Origin: Thiocapsa sp. UBA6158
Lineage (GTDB): Bacteria > Pseudomonadota > Gammaproteobacteria > Chromatiales > Chromatiaceae
Length of the DNA: 44,505 nucleotides
Reading direction: 5' to 3'
NCBI RefSeq assembly: GCF_002423035.1
Contig: NZ_DIUM01000043.1
Location: forward strand, 1-44,505
Positions 24,340 through 33,681 of this stretch are shown piece by piece. Below the pieces are notes generated by a model that was given only the letters and a program-made list of their open reading frames with translations, was not told the DNA's origin and ran no database searches. The position numbers and the translations under genes are program-made. Within the stretch, counting starts at the first letter, position 1. Each line of letters opens with the position of its first letter.

Positions 24340-26169
24340 TCAGGTGCTGCTCGCGATCCAATCCAAGGGGTCCTCGTCGGGCGAGGGTGCGAGCCCGGGC
24401 TGCTCGATGAAGAGCCGATGCCAGATGGCGAACTGCATGAGACCGAACAGCTCGCGACTGCCGCCCTTGGCGGCCTGACGGGCGGCGACCAGGGCCGGGA
24501 TGGACTCGGCGCGAAACCACTCGCGGATACCCCGGCTGCGCGCCAGACGCTCGCCGACACGGGCCGCGACATTGCCGGTCAGCCAGTCGCCGACCGGGAC
24601 ATGGAAACCGCGCTTGGGGCGCGTCAGATGTCCCGGCGGCAGCATGGGCTCGGCCCAGCGCTTGAGGAGCCATTTGCCCTGCTGGCCTTGGACCTTGAGG
24701 TCATCGGGCAGCGACAGGCCGAATTCGACGATGCGATGGTCGAGGAAGGGCACCCGTCCCTCCAACCCGAAGCCCATCAGCATGCGGTCGGTCTTCACCA
24801 GCAGGTTGTCCGGGAGGGCCGTGACAAGGTCGGTGTATTGGCGCCGTTGCAGGTCCGACCAGCGCCTCGGGGTCGACCGCCAGGCATGGAGAAAGGGCGC
24901 GCGATCCGGCGCCTTGATCGACCCGAGCGCCGGCCCGAGCAGACGTCGCGACCAGTGTCCCGACCACTGACCACGGGTGCGGAAACCGCCGCTGCCCGGG
25001 CTCAACAGGCCCTTGATCCAGCGTTCGGCCGGCGGCGGGCGATACCGGCCGTAGCCGGCGAAGACCTCGTCCCCGCCCTCGCCCGAGAAGACCACCTTCA
25101 GATCGGCCGCGGCGGTCTGGGCCAGAATCGAGGTCGGCAGGTTGGCGTAGTCGCGCATCAGCTCGTCGGCCGCCCAGACCGTGTGCGGGATGCGTGCGAA
25201 GACCTGATCGAGCTCGAGCGCCAGGGGGCGGTGATCCAGCCCGAAATACGCCGCGACACGCGCGGCCTCGTCCAGCTCGTGCGCCATCGCCGTGCCGCGA
25301 TAGCCGACCGAGAAGCTCTTGATGCGACCGGCGCCGTGGGTGTGCAGCAGTGCGGCCAGCACCGCGGAATCCACCCCGCCCGAGAGAAAGAGACCGAAGG
25401 GGACGTCAGAGCGCATATGCTCGCGCATGGCCGCGTGCATGAGGCCGTCCAGTTCCGCTTGCGCCTCGTCGAGGCCGATCGTGCGGGGTGCGAGGTCGAG
25501 CGCCGACCAGTAGCGTCTGTGCTCGATGCGCAGATCCCGATCGACGATCAGGATCTCGCCGGGCGGCACCCGTCGGATGCCCTCGAGGATGGTCTCCTCG
25601 CCGCTCGCGAACTGATTCTGCAGAAATTGCCGCAAGGCGACCGGATTCACGCGCGGTTGCTCCGGCAGGATCGGCAGGAGCGCCTTGATCTCGGAGGCGA
25701 AGGCGATGCGGTCGGGCAGCCGCACGTAGAAGAGCGGCTTGATCCCGAGCCGGTCGCGCCCGAGGATCAGCCTCCCGGCCTGCGCATCGTGGAGCGCGAA
25801 GGCGAACATGCCGCGCAGCTCGTCGGGAAAATCCAGCCCGCGCACGGCATAGGCGTGCAGTATAGTCTCGGAGTCCGAGTCGGTGCGCGGCTCGCGACCC
25901 TGTGTGCGCAGCGCCGCATTCAGCTCGATATAGTTGTAGACCTCGCCGTTGGCCGCCAGCGCGAGCTGCCCGTCTGCCGAGACCATCGGCTGATGCCCGG
26001 TGGCGAGCCCGATGATCGACAGCCGTGTCTGCGCCAGCCCGACCGGGCCGTTGCAATGGATGCCGTGATCGTCCGGGCCGCGATGAGCCAAGGCCGCGGC
26101 CATCAGCCGCAGCGCGCTCGGATCCGGACGCACGCCGTCTCGCAGCATGAAACCCGCGATCCCGCACAT
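24340..26169 (-). CDS. asnB: asparagine synthase (glutamine-hydrolysing) type amidotransferase
   Basis: The family transfers glutamine-derived ammonia to an ATP-activated carboxylate. The 609-residue protein has an N-terminal class II glutaminase domain with Cys2 as nucleophile (MCGIAGF, then AHRGPDD and NGEVYNY). A C-terminal ATP-pyrophosphatase domain follows (LFLSGGVDS near 260, FSGEGGDEVFAGYGRY near 360). The length is normal. Because it forms an operon with a glycosyltransferase, it may amidate a sugar acid in a surface glycan rather than make free asparagine. Relatives in polysaccharide loci behave this way, but that is an inference here. Confidence 0.92.
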   Translation of the reverse strand: MCGIAGFMLRDGVRPDPSALRLMAAALAHRGPDDHGIHCNGPVGLAQTRLSIIGLATGHQPMVSADGQLALAANGEVYNYIELNAALRTQGREPRTDSDSETILHAYAVRGLDFPDELRGMFAFALHDAQAGRLILGRDRLGIKPLFYVRLPDRIAFASEIKALLPILPEQPRVNPVALRQFLQNQFASGEETILEGIRRVPPGEILIVDRDLRIEHRRYWSALDLAPRTIGLDEAQAELDGLMHAAMREHMRSDVPFGLFLSGGVDSAVLAALLHTHGAGRIKSFSVGYRGTAMAHELDEAARVAAYFGLDHRPLALELDQVFARIPHTVWAADELMRDYANLPTSILAQTAAADLKVVFSGEGGDEVFAGYGRYRPPPAERWIKGLLSPGSGGFRTRGQWSGHWSRRLLGPALGSIKAPDRAPFLHAWRSTPRRWSDLQRRQYTDLVTALPDNLLVKTDRMLMGFGLEGRVPFLDHRIVEFGLSLPDDLKVQGQQGKWLLKRWAEPMLPPGHLTRPKRGFHVPVGDWLTGNVAARVGERLARSRGIREWFRAESIPALVAARQAAKGGSRELFGLMQFAIWHRLFIEQPGLAPSPDEDPLDWIASST

Positions 26170-26481
26170 CAGCGGGTCGACGCGGAGCGAGTGTGATGCG
26201 GGGTCTGGGTCAATTCCATGGCAGCGCGGGGATCCGAGTCATTGGCCTGGTGCATCCTGATCTGGGCACGACGACCTCGTCGGCTTCCGCCATTGTCGGA
26301 CGAGCCGATCGGCCCTGACAAGGCCAATGCGCCGATCGACGCCGCGACTGCCGGGGGTATCGGTGCCTGGGCCGAACTCCGGCATCAAGCAGCAGGATCA
26401 GCCCCGCAACCGGAGCTTGAGAGAGGCCGCGGTGAGCTGTGACCCTTGTGCCTCCGGACGTGCTTGATCGGACACCCGCGC
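26170..26481. other. intergenic region upstream of asnB
   Basis: 312 bases between the asnB start and the 3' end of the TPR gene, both on the minus strand. The region should contain the asnB promoter. A 74-codon open frame on plus (26218-26442) shows no recognisable motif or ribosome binding site and was not called. Confidence 0.4.
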
Positions 26482-28125
26482 CTAAAGGCGCGAGCCTTCG
26501 ATCTCGACATCGGCCCTGGCCCAGACCCGCTCGAACCTCAGTCTTATATCCTTGGCCTCCGCCGTTTTTCGCTGGACGGCCAGACTCTGCTCCAACCCGA
26601 CCAGCGACCAGCCGTTGTCCGGGTAGATCTCGAGATCTTTGCGGTACACCGCCTCTGCCTCGGCCGGGCGCTCCACGGCGAGCAGTGCCAGCCCGAGGTG
26701 GTGGCGCGCCGGCACGTACCAGTCCGAGGGCTCGACGTACGTCAGTTCGTCTTCGAGACGTACCGCGGTTGCGAAATGCTCGACTGCGGCATCCGGCTGG
26801 CAATCCTCCATCGCGATCTCCCCGGCGAGCACCTCACGCGCGATCGCGAGGATCTGAGCCATGGTGTTGGTCTCCCAGATCCGAGTGGCCGACATCTCGG
26901 GGTCGTTGGCGATCCAGGTGAGCGCAGCAAGCGACTTCCTCGCCTCGTCCAGATCGAACGCGCGCGCTTGTGCCAGCCCTCGGGCAAAGTGCCAAATACC
27001 GGTCGGGTAGATCAGATCCTCCGCCGGCTTGGGTTCGGCGAGGAGCGCATCCCATCGGCCGAAGCGCACCATCACGAAGTAGGGCAGCGCCCAGTAATGC
27101 TGCAGGGTTGCATAACCGGCCTCGCGCATGAGCTGCTGATCCTGGTGGGCCTGCGTGTGCCGCGCAGCATCGAGGGCCTTCCCGCTCTTCCCGATAAAGC
27201 TCGCCGCCGCGGCGAGGAAGTGGTGGTTGTGCGGCATGTAGGCTACGGGGTAGAGACCCTGGGCATGGCACTGCGCGATGTAGGCGTCGTCGGCGACGAT
27301 GGCCTTCTCGTTGGCGAGCACCGCCTCTGCGTAACGCCCGACACGGATATAGATGTGCCCCGGCATGTGCACCAGATGACCGGCGCCCGGTACCAGGTCG
27401 CGTAGCCGATCCGCCGCCGCGATGCCGCGCTCGGGATAGACCTTCTCGACGGCGTGGATGTAGAGATGATTAGCCAACGGGTGATTCGGGTGCTCGGCGA
27501 GCACGCTCTCCAGTGTCGCGAGGATGGTCCGGGTGACGGGCTTGGGCGAGCCGTCGTCCTCCCAGTAGTCCCAGGGCGTGGTGTCCATCAGGGCCTCGGC
27601 ATAGAGGCTCGCCGCATCCGGGTCGTCGGGAAAGCGCTCGGCCACTTTGCCCATCGCCTTCGCATAGGTTTGGTCGAGTGCGCTGCGGTCATCGGGTGCC
27701 TGCTCGGCATAGCGCTCGGCGAGTGCCTCGATGTAGGCACTCTCGCGCTCGGTCGCCGAGTCCTTGAGGGCCAGGGCACGTTGCACGGCGGCATAGGCGC
27801 GGGGATTCTCGGCCACGTCCATCCCCGCGTTGATATTGGGGCCGAGCACCAACGACTCGCCCCAGAAACACATGGCGCATGCGGGGTCGAGGGTCTGCGC
27901 CTGGCGGAAGGAGCGCGCGGCCTCCTTGTGGTTGAAACCGAATGACAACACGAGCCCCTGATCGAAATAGCGCTGCGCCTGCGGCGAGTCGGTCGTGATG
28001 TCGTGATGGTGATTACCCATGCCCTCGAGTAACGGGGCGATCGGTTGCTCGGGGGCAGCCGCGGCAACCAGCGACATGACCATGAGCAAACCGCAAGACA
28101 CTGCTGAAATGTCGCGAAGGTTCAT
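26482..28125 (-). CDS. exported tetratricopeptide-repeat protein
   Basis: A 547-residue protein with an N-terminal signal peptide (hydrophobic core CGLLMVMSLVAAAA, cleavage after about residue 25), so it is periplasmic or outer-membrane associated. The mature part has TPR-like helices: YFDQGLVLSFGFNHKEAARSFRQA near 55, WYVPARHHLGLALLAVERPAEAEAVYRKDL near 490, and others between. Conserved family features are HHHDITT, CAMCFWGESLVLGPNIN and GHLVHMPGHIYIRVGRY. The many histidines could bind metal, but no function is established to my knowledge. AAGGAGG stands five bases before the ATG. It is divergent from a CPBP protease gene. Confidence 0.8.
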   Translation of the reverse strand: MNLRDISAVSCGLLMVMSLVAAAAPEQPIAPLLEGMGNHHHDITTDSPQAQRYFDQGLVLSFGFNHKEAARSFRQAQTLDPACAMCFWGESLVLGPNINAGMDVAENPRAYAAVQRALALKDSATERESAYIEALAERYAEQAPDDRSALDQTYAKAMGKVAERFPDDPDAASLYAEALMDTTPWDYWEDDGSPKPVTRTILATLESVLAEHPNHPLANHLYIHAVEKVYPERGIAAADRLRDLVPGAGHLVHMPGHIYIRVGRYAEAVLANEKAIVADDAYIAQCHAQGLYPVAYMPHNHHFLAAAASFIGKSGKALDAARHTQAHQDQQLMREAGYATLQHYWALPYFVMVRFGRWDALLAEPKPAEDLIYPTGIWHFARGLAQARAFDLDEARKSLAALTWIANDPEMSATRIWETNTMAQILAIAREVLAGEIAMEDCQPDAAVEHFATAVRLEDELTYVEPSDWYVPARHHLGLALLAVERPAEAEAVYRKDLEIYPDNGWSLVGLEQSLAVQRKTAEAKDIRLRFERVWARADVEIEGSRL

Positions 28126-28497
28126 GGAGACCTCCTTGGCGATGTTGAGACGGCACCGGAATCGGTGGTGACGGCATCCGGATGGGACCTGATGACGGCG
28201 GGGTCGGGACCGCGAGTCGCGGTGTCGAACGGCTGCCCCGGCACTGATCGGATACGCGTCCGGATACTGTTACTGACCTTAGCAGATAAAACCGATAAGG
28301 CCAGTCAGGTTTTTGCGGGGGCTGACGTATTCATACCGAGGACGATCGACCACGCTGGCCGTCACGGCGCCTGGACGCGTAAACTCGCGCCACGTCCGGG
28401 GCATGCGGTCTCCAACTTGTCGGGCAGGCCGAGCGACGGGTTCGCCGAGACGCGCCTGCATCCGGGTTCCGACTCGCCATTTTGTCCGATTCAACCC
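28126..28497. other. divergent intergenic region with a hairpin
   Basis: 372 bases between the starts of the TPR gene (minus) and the CPBP gene (plus). It contains a stem-loop at 28273-28308 (CTGACCTTA pairing with TAAGG and CAGTCAG, with a small bulge) followed by GTTTTT. The rest shows no gene. The frame upstream of the CPBP ATG is open but not protein-like. Confidence 0.45.
28273..28314 (+). terminator. hairpin with T-run in the CPBP leader
   Basis: CTGAC (28273-28277) pairs with GTCAG (28304-28308) and CTTA pairs with TAAG inside. TTTTT follows at 28310-28314. No gene ends upstream on this strand, so it could terminate a short leader RNA or act as an attenuator for the CPBP gene. Confidence 0.4.
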
Positions 28498-29373
28498 ATG
28501 CGCATCACCGCCGTCTTCTTCTCTTACCTGCTCATTTGTCTCGTTCTGGCCGCCCTTTTGACCTATCCGGTCATGGCGACCGGCTATCTGGACGAGGACC
28601 CGCAGCGTGTCATGGGTCGCTTGGCGCAGGTCTTTATCCTGCTCGGGCTCTGGCCCTTTCTTAAGCGCCTGCAGCTCGCGGATCGGCGTTCGCTGGGTTA
28701 CGGGATCCAGGGGCACGCGTTCCGACGCGCGGTCGCTCTGGGCTGGTTCGAAGGGGTGGCGATCCTCCTTATGCTCGCGTTGGCCCTCGTCGCCTTGGAG
28801 ATCCGCCTGCCCGACGCGGACTTGGAGCTGTGGCCCTATCTGGCGAAGAAGGCGCTCCAAGCCCTGATCGGCGGGCTCCTGATCGGGGTGCTCGAGGAGA
28901 CCTTTTTCCGCGGCGCGCTCTACACGGCGATCCGTCGGTGCGACGGTGTTGCCTCGGCCGTGGTCTGGACCGCGCTGCTCTACATGCTGGTCCATTTCAT
29001 GAAGCCGAGTGGGTTGCCCGAAGGTGTGCCCTTTGATTGGGCTGGCGCGTGGCAGATGTTCGGCTCTGTCTTCATCGATGTCTTCCAGTGGAAGCATCTG
29101 AGCTCGATGGCGGCGCTCTTTATGGTCGGGGTCTTTCTGGCCCTGGTACGCGAGCGCACCGGACACATCGCTTGGGGGATCGGGCTGCACGCGGGCTGGG
29201 TCTTCGTGATTGGGGTCACGCGGCGGATGACCGACGGCAACCCCGAGGCCCCGACCGCCTTTCTGGTCGGCAGCTACGACGGCATCATCGGCTGGCTGGC
29301 TGCGGTTTGGATCGGCCTGCTGGCGCTTGTCTTTTGGGGATGGACACGACGAGAGAGGTCCGAGGAGGCCTGA
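28498..29373 (+). CDS. CPBP-family intramembrane metalloprotease
   Basis: CPBP (Rce1/CAAX-like) proteases are polytopic membrane enzymes cleaving near or within membranes. The physiological substrate is unknown. The 291-residue protein has about eight hydrophobic segments and the three motifs of the family: GVLEETFFRGALY (EExxxR), LLYMLVHFMKPS, whose histidine is a metal ligand, and GIGLHAGWVFVIG. ATG 28498 begins the first membrane helix directly (MRITAVFFSYLLICLVL). It is convergent with the LytTR regulator gene downstream. Confidence 0.87.
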   Translation: MRITAVFFSYLLICLVLAALLTYPVMATGYLDEDPQRVMGRLAQVFILLGLWPFLKRLQLADRRSLGYGIQGHAFRRAVALGWFEGVAILLMLALALVALEIRLPDADLELWPYLAKKALQALIGGLLIGVLEETFFRGALYTAIRRCDGVASAVVWTALLYMLVHFMKPSGLPEGVPFDWAGAWQMFGSVFIDVFQWKHLSSMAALFMVGVFLALVRERTGHIAWGIGLHAGWVFVIGVTRRMTDGNPEAPTAFLVGSYDGIIGWLAAVWIGLLALVFWGWTRRERSEEA

Positions 29374-29416
29374 GAGCCGAACGTCCCGGTGGTCGGATCA
29401 GCCGCATCCGCTGCTC

Positions 29417-30169
29417 TCAGTCGTCTCCACGCATCCAGCGGCGAACCTCTGGAAGGTGCCTGCGGCTGACCGTGAGCTGTTCAGCACAATCGCACAGCTT
29501 GATGAAGGAGCCTCCGTCCGAGCGTTTCTCCAAACCGACGACCCGATCGCGCGCGACCAGTGCGTTGCGATGAATGCGCAGGAAGAGCTGCGCGAACTCC
29601 TGCTCCAAGGCACGCAGCGATTCGTCGATCAGGAGCTCGCCATCGACATGGCGCACGGTTACGTATTTGTGCTCGGCGCGCAGGTAGATGACGTCCTGGA
29701 TCTGCACGGTGCGCAGACCGCCTCGGTAATGGGCGCTGATCTGGCGTCGGTGGGCGGCCCGAGGTGGGTCCCGATCGCATGGCGTGGCCGGCTCGACACG
29801 GCGAGCCCGCGTCGGATGTTGCAGTCGCGTCAGTGTCTCGCACAGTCGCTCGGGGCACACCGGCTTCACCAGGCACCCCGCGAGCTGGTTGCCGAGCGCA
29901 GCCAGTGCCTCGTGCTCGAAGGCCGTCACCAGGACGACCGCCGGAGCGGGATCCAGCGCGGCCAGTGCGCGTGCCGCATCCAGACCGTTCATGCCGGGGA
30001 TCTGCACATCCAGCAGCACCAAGTCGATCGGCTGCGTCCTGCAGATCTCGATCGCCTGCAGTCCGTCGGTCGCTTCGCCGGCCAGGGTGTAGCGCCCCTC
30101 GGTGTCGGCCAGCAGTCTCCGAAGCCGTTCGCGTGCCTGTGCTTCATCGTCGACGACCAGGATGTTCAT
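29417..30169 (-). CDS. AlgR-like LytTR response regulator
   Basis: A two-component transcription regulator. The receiver domain (about 1-120) starts MNILVVDDEAQARERL, with Asp54 in LVLLDVQIPGMNG as phosphoacceptor and Lys in CLVKPV. A LytTR DNA-binding domain (about 145-245) contains DVIYLRAEHKYVTVRH and FLRIHRNALVARDRV. The ATG at 30169 gives the usual AlgR start. An ATG four codons upstream is possible. The gene is divergent from argH, as is common for algR in gammaproteobacteria, but the usual partners (sensor kinase and hemC) are not next to it here. Confidence 0.88.
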   Translation of the reverse strand: MNILVVDDEAQARERLRRLLADTEGRYTLAGEATDGLQAIEICRTQPIDLVLLDVQIPGMNGLDAARALAALDPAPAVVLVTAFEHEALAALGNQLAGCLVKPVCPERLCETLTRLQHPTRARRVEPATPCDRDPPRAAHRRQISAHYRGGLRTVQIQDVIYLRAEHKYVTVRHVDGELLIDESLRALEQEFAQLFLRIHRNALVARDRVVGLEKRSDGGSFIKLCDCAEQLTVSRRHLPEVRRWMRGDD

Positions 30170-30468
30170 AACCTTTTCCATGGATCAGGTCTGGACCGGG
30201 TTGACAATGGTGCGTTTTCGGTCAAGCAGAAAGTGCTGCAGGATGCGCCCGGTAAGCCCGGCGAGGGGCATCTTCAGGCGGACCTTCCGCCGACGTGGAT
30301 GCTCGCTCTTAAAAGATAGCTCACGATCATTTTACTCGGGATTGCGCTGATGAAGACATGTCGTGTTCGGGCTCGGGGGGTTGCTCGGTCCCGGCTCCAT
30401 GCGCGCGATCCATCCAGCGCTGCGCCAGCGTGTAGAATCCTCGAATCGCACCACTTCGGATCCCGCCG

Positions 30469-31884
30469 ATGCACCAGCCAAGCTCTTCCGCCAAGCCCTG
30501 GGCCGGGCGCTTCAATGCGCCCACCGACGCCTTCGTCGAGGCATTCACCGCCTCGGTCGACTTCGACCAACGGCTCTATCGCTACGACATCCAGGGCTCG
30601 ATTGCCCATGCGACGATGCTCGCCCGTCAGGGCATCCTGAGCCATGCCGAGCGCGACGCCATCGTCTCCGGGCTTGAGACGGTGCGTGAGCGCATCGATG
30701 CCGGTGCCTTCGAGTGGTCGATCCCGCTCGAAGATGTCCACATGAACGTGGAATCCGCCCTCACCGAGCTGATCGGCGATGCCGGGAAAAAGCTGCATAC
30801 CGGGCGCTCGCGCAACGATCAGGTCGCGACCGATGTGCGGCTCTGGCTGCGCGATGAGATCGATCTGATCCGTGCGGCCATTGCGCGCCTTCAAGCGGCC
30901 TTGCTGGATCTCGCCGAGCGCGAGGCCGAGACCATCATGCCCGGCTTCACTCATCTGCAGGTCGCTCAACCCGTCACCTTTGGCCATCACATGCTGGCTT
31001 GGTTCGAGATGCTGGATCGCGATCGCGAGCGCCTGGCCGATTGTCGTCGGCGCATGAACGTGATGCCGCTCGGGGCCGCCGCGTTGGCCGGCACCACCTA
31101 TCCGATCGACCGGGCCTACACCGCCGAGCTGCTCGGTTTTGATCGGCCGGCGGAGAATTCGCTCGATGCCGTGTCGGACCGTGATTTTGCGATCGAATTC
31201 ACCGCTGCCGCGGCCATCCTCATGATGCACCTGTCGCGCTTCTCCGAAGAGCTGATCCTCTGGTCGTCGAGTCAGTTCGGCTTCATCGAGCTCTCCGACA
31301 GCTTCTGCACCGGCTCATCCATCATGCCGCAGAAGAAGAACCCGGACGTGCCCGAGCTGGTCCGCGGCAAGAGCGGGCGCATCTTCGGACATCTGATGGG
31401 ACTGCTGACCCTGATGAAGTCCCAGCCCCTGGCCTACAACAAGGACAACCAAGAGGACAAGGAGCCCCTGTTCGACACGGTCGACAATCTCAAAGGCTCG
31501 CTCAAGGTCTATGCCGAGATGATGCGCGAGGTGACCTGCAGCCACGCGCGGATGCGCACCGCCGCCGCCCAAGGTTTCAGCACCGCGACCGATCTCGCCG
31601 ATTATTTGGTGCGCAAAGGCATCCCCTTCCGCGATGCCCACGAGATCGTCGGCAAGGCGGTCGGACTGGGTGTGCGCGAAGGTCGCGATCTTGCCGAGCT
31701 GACGCTGGTGGAGCTGCGCGGATTCTCGGACGCGATTCAGGCCGATGTCTTTGACGTGCTGACGCTGGATGGCTCGGTCGCCGCACGCGACCACCTCGGC
31801 GGCACGGCCCCCGCCCAAGTGCGCGCCGCGATCGTCCGGGCCCGCGCGCGCTTAGCCGACATGGGCACGCACGATGCCGGATAG
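30469..31884 (+). CDS. argH: argininosuccinate lyase
   Basis: This is the last step of arginine synthesis, splitting argininosuccinate into arginine and fumarate in the cytoplasm. The 471-residue protein is full length for the family. Motifs are KPWAGRF at the start, HTGRSRNDQVATD near 105, FTHLQVAQPVTFGHH near 163 and the fumarase-superfamily signature GSSIMPQKKNPD near 285, which carries the catalytic serine loop. The 3' end overlaps the MazG-like gene by 11 bases. The argE homologue for an earlier step lies 2.2 kb downstream on the other strand. Confidence 0.97.
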   Translation: MHQPSSSAKPWAGRFNAPTDAFVEAFTASVDFDQRLYRYDIQGSIAHATMLARQGILSHAERDAIVSGLETVRERIDAGAFEWSIPLEDVHMNVESALTELIGDAGKKLHTGRSRNDQVATDVRLWLRDEIDLIRAAIARLQAALLDLAEREAETIMPGFTHLQVAQPVTFGHHMLAWFEMLDRDRERLADCRRRMNVMPLGAAALAGTTYPIDRAYTAELLGFDRPAENSLDAVSDRDFAIEFTAAAAILMMHLSRFSEELILWSSSQFGFIELSDSFCTGSSIMPQKKNPDVPELVRGKSGRIFGHLMGLLTLMKSQPLAYNKDNQEDKEPLFDTVDNLKGSLKVYAEMMREVTCSHARMRTAAAQGFSTATDLADYLVRKGIPFRDAHEIVGKAVGLGVREGRDLAELTLVELRGFSDAIQADVFDVLTLDGSVAARDHLGGTAPAQVRAAIVRARARLADMGTHDAG

Positions 31885-32257
31885 TCTGGATCAGCTCAAC
31901 GCGCGTCTACTCGCCTTCGCCCGCGAGCGCGACTGGGAGCAGTTCCATTCGCCCAAGAATCTCGCGATGGCCTTGGCGGGCGAGGCCGGCGAGCTGCTCG
32001 AGCACTTCCAATGGCTGACCGAGCAACAGAGCGCCGAGCTGAGTGCCGAGAAGAAACGGCAGGTCGCCCATGAGCTGGCCGACATCCTCAATTACCTGGT
32101 CCGCCTGGCCGAGCGGCTGGACATCGACCTGCTGGCCGCCGCCGACGAGAAGATCGCCATCAACGCGGCGCGTTATCCGGCCGAGACGGTGCGCGGGGAT
32201 GCGCGGCGGGCGGGCGAGTATGGAGACGAGGATGGGCGACTGGACGGTTCTGTTTAA
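31874..32257 (+). CDS. MazG-like nucleotide pyrophosphohydrolase
   Basis: All-alpha NTP pyrophosphatases of this type hydrolyse (d)NTPs to monophosphates and pyrophosphate, a house-cleaning role. The 127-residue protein contains the metal-binding helices: LAGEAGELLEHFQW (ExxE) and HELADILNYLVRLAERLDID (ExxD). It ends KIAINAARYP, the family's usual close, followed by an acidic tail. It overlaps argH by 11 bases and is probably translated with it. Confidence 0.88.
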   Translation: MPDSLDQLNARLLAFARERDWEQFHSPKNLAMALAGEAGELLEHFQWLTEQQSAELSAEKKRQVAHELADILNYLVRLAERLDIDLLAAADEKIAINAARYPAETVRGDARRAGEYGDEDGRLDGSV

Positions 32258-32462
32258 CGACGCATGTGCGACTGAGCGTCCATCCTTGCCGGAGGCTGTA
32301 CAGGACGAGTTGCTGGCGTACGCTGAACTCCTTGAGCGCTTCGGGCCTAGCCTCGGTCGGCCTACGGTCGAGGGGTCGCGCGACGCGAAGAGGAGGTCGG
32401 GCATGAAAGGTCTTGACGACATTATCAACGCGTTGCCGGCGCGGCGCCGTGCGAAGATCTAA
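32232..32462 (+). pseudogene. fused remnant of a HigB-like toxin and XRE-type antitoxin
   Basis: The first half, MGDWTVLFNDACATERPSLPEAVQDELLA by residues, matches the start of phage Gp49/HigB-like RNase toxins up to ERFGPSLGRPTVEGS. The catalytic C-terminal half is missing. Then the same frame enters MKGLDDIINALPARRRAKI (ATG 32403), which resembles the first 20 residues of the partner helix-turn-helix antitoxin, and stops at TAA 32460-32462 where relatives continue. A deletion has joined toxin and antitoxin, and the antitoxin is cut by a stop. The start overlaps the MazG-like gene. Neither product should work. Confidence 0.65.
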
Positions 32463-32605
32463 AGAGCGCGCTCGCTCATGACTCACGCCTTCAGGGTGGG
32501 CGCCCCCGATTCGACATCATGGGTTCGACAAGACCAACAGACGTCCCGCTCATGTCGGCCAAAGATGGAGTGGGACGTCCCCAATATCGCAACATCGGTC
32601 CTCAC

Positions 32606-33679
32606 ATGAGCACTTCCGTGCTCGACAGCCACGCCTTCGACCCGCGCGCGGCCGGTACCTTGTTGGCTGATTTCGATCGCCTGCTGGAGCTGATCGGCGA
32701 TCGTGGACTCGCGCTTTCGCCGAAGCACGCCTTTGCCGCGTCCTCGCTGGAGGCGATCAACCAGCGGCTCGCCAAACCGGTGAGATTAGGGCTGAAGCGC
32801 GCCATGCAGAAGTCTTACCCTGTCGTCGGTGGACTCTATCTCCTGTTGCGTGCCAGCGGCCCGGGCCAGATCGATGCCGTCGCCAAGCCGCCGCGTCTGG
32901 TTCTTGATCCGACGATGCTGAGTGCCTGGTCTGCGCTCAACGACACCGAGCGCTATTTCGCCTTGCTCAAGGCCTGGTGGGGGCGTGGAAATAACGCCAT
33001 GATCGGCGAGCCGACGCGTTGGAGCGGCGATCTGACGGCTCAAGTCATCGACTTCGCCAAACAGTGTCTGACCAGGGGCTGTCCGCGAATCGAGCACCCG
33101 GACGCGATCATCAGCCTGAAATATCGACCCGGCTTCGTCAATTTGGCCCTGCTCGAACTCTTCGGTCTGTTCGAGATTCAGGTCATGCCCCCGGAGGAGG
33201 GGCAAGGATGGCGTCCCAATGCGATCGCCCTGACGCCTTGGGGCCAGGCCCTGCTGTGCACGGTCGTGGAAGCCCGACATCAGGCGGGCGCGACCGAGGT
33301 CGAGGCCCTCGCAGCGGCGCTGTCCGTTGATTGGCTGTTCGATCCCATCACGGCCTTCGAGGACTGGAGCCGGTCCGTTCGCCCCGCGTTCCCGGAATGG
33401 CGACAGGATCTTCAGTCCCCGGAAGCGGACTTTCAGCCGGGAGCGCACCAGTTCAAGGTATCGCTCGGGGCGCGCTGCTGGCGGCGGATCCGCTGCGGTG
33501 GCGAGACCGACCTCGCGGCGCTGGCCTCGTCGATCCTGACCGCGTTCGATTTCGATGACGACTGGAGATTCGGGATCCTCGTCGAGCGCCCCGAGGCCGG
33601 ACCCGTACCCGCAGCACCGCTCATTCTGGAACGCCATGGCGAGGCACCGGCGCAGTACGGGGAGGAGTGGGACGACTAA
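32606..33679 (+). CDS. plasmid pRiA4b ORF-3-like domain protein
   Basis: A 357-residue cytoplasmic protein of unknown function. The N-terminal two thirds are helical (LLADFDRLLELIGDRGLALS and LGLKRAMQKSYPVVGGLYLLLR). The C-terminal part, QFKVSLGARCWRRIRCGGETDLAALASSIL by residues and AFDFDDDWRF, resembles the pRiA4b ORF-3 domain, which is found in plasmid and mobile-element proteins. The ATG at 32606 is chosen because upstream codons look non-coding and contain the inverted repeat GACGTCCC/GGGACGTC. ATG 32519 in the same frame is the alternative. Repeat copy 3 starts two bases after the stop. Confidence 0.65.
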   Translation: MSTSVLDSHAFDPRAAGTLLADFDRLLELIGDRGLALSPKHAFAASSLEAINQRLAKPVRLGLKRAMQKSYPVVGGLYLLLRASGPGQIDAVAKPPRLVLDPTMLSAWSALNDTERYFALLKAWWGRGNNAMIGEPTRWSGDLTAQVIDFAKQCLTRGCPRIEHPDAIISLKYRPGFVNLALLELFGLFEIQVMPPEEGQGWRPNAIALTPWGQALLCTVVEARHQAGATEVEALAAALSVDWLFDPITAFEDWSRSVRPAFPEWRQDLQSPEADFQPGAHQFKVSLGARCWRRIRCGGETDLAALASSILTAFDFDDDWRFGILVERPEAGPVPAAPLILERHGEAPAQYGEEWDD

Positions 33680-33681
33680 CC

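Noticed and set aside
24319..26196. 625-codon open frame on plus opposite asnB
   Set aside because: It is fully antisense to a clear asparagine synthase gene. Its length follows from high GC content.
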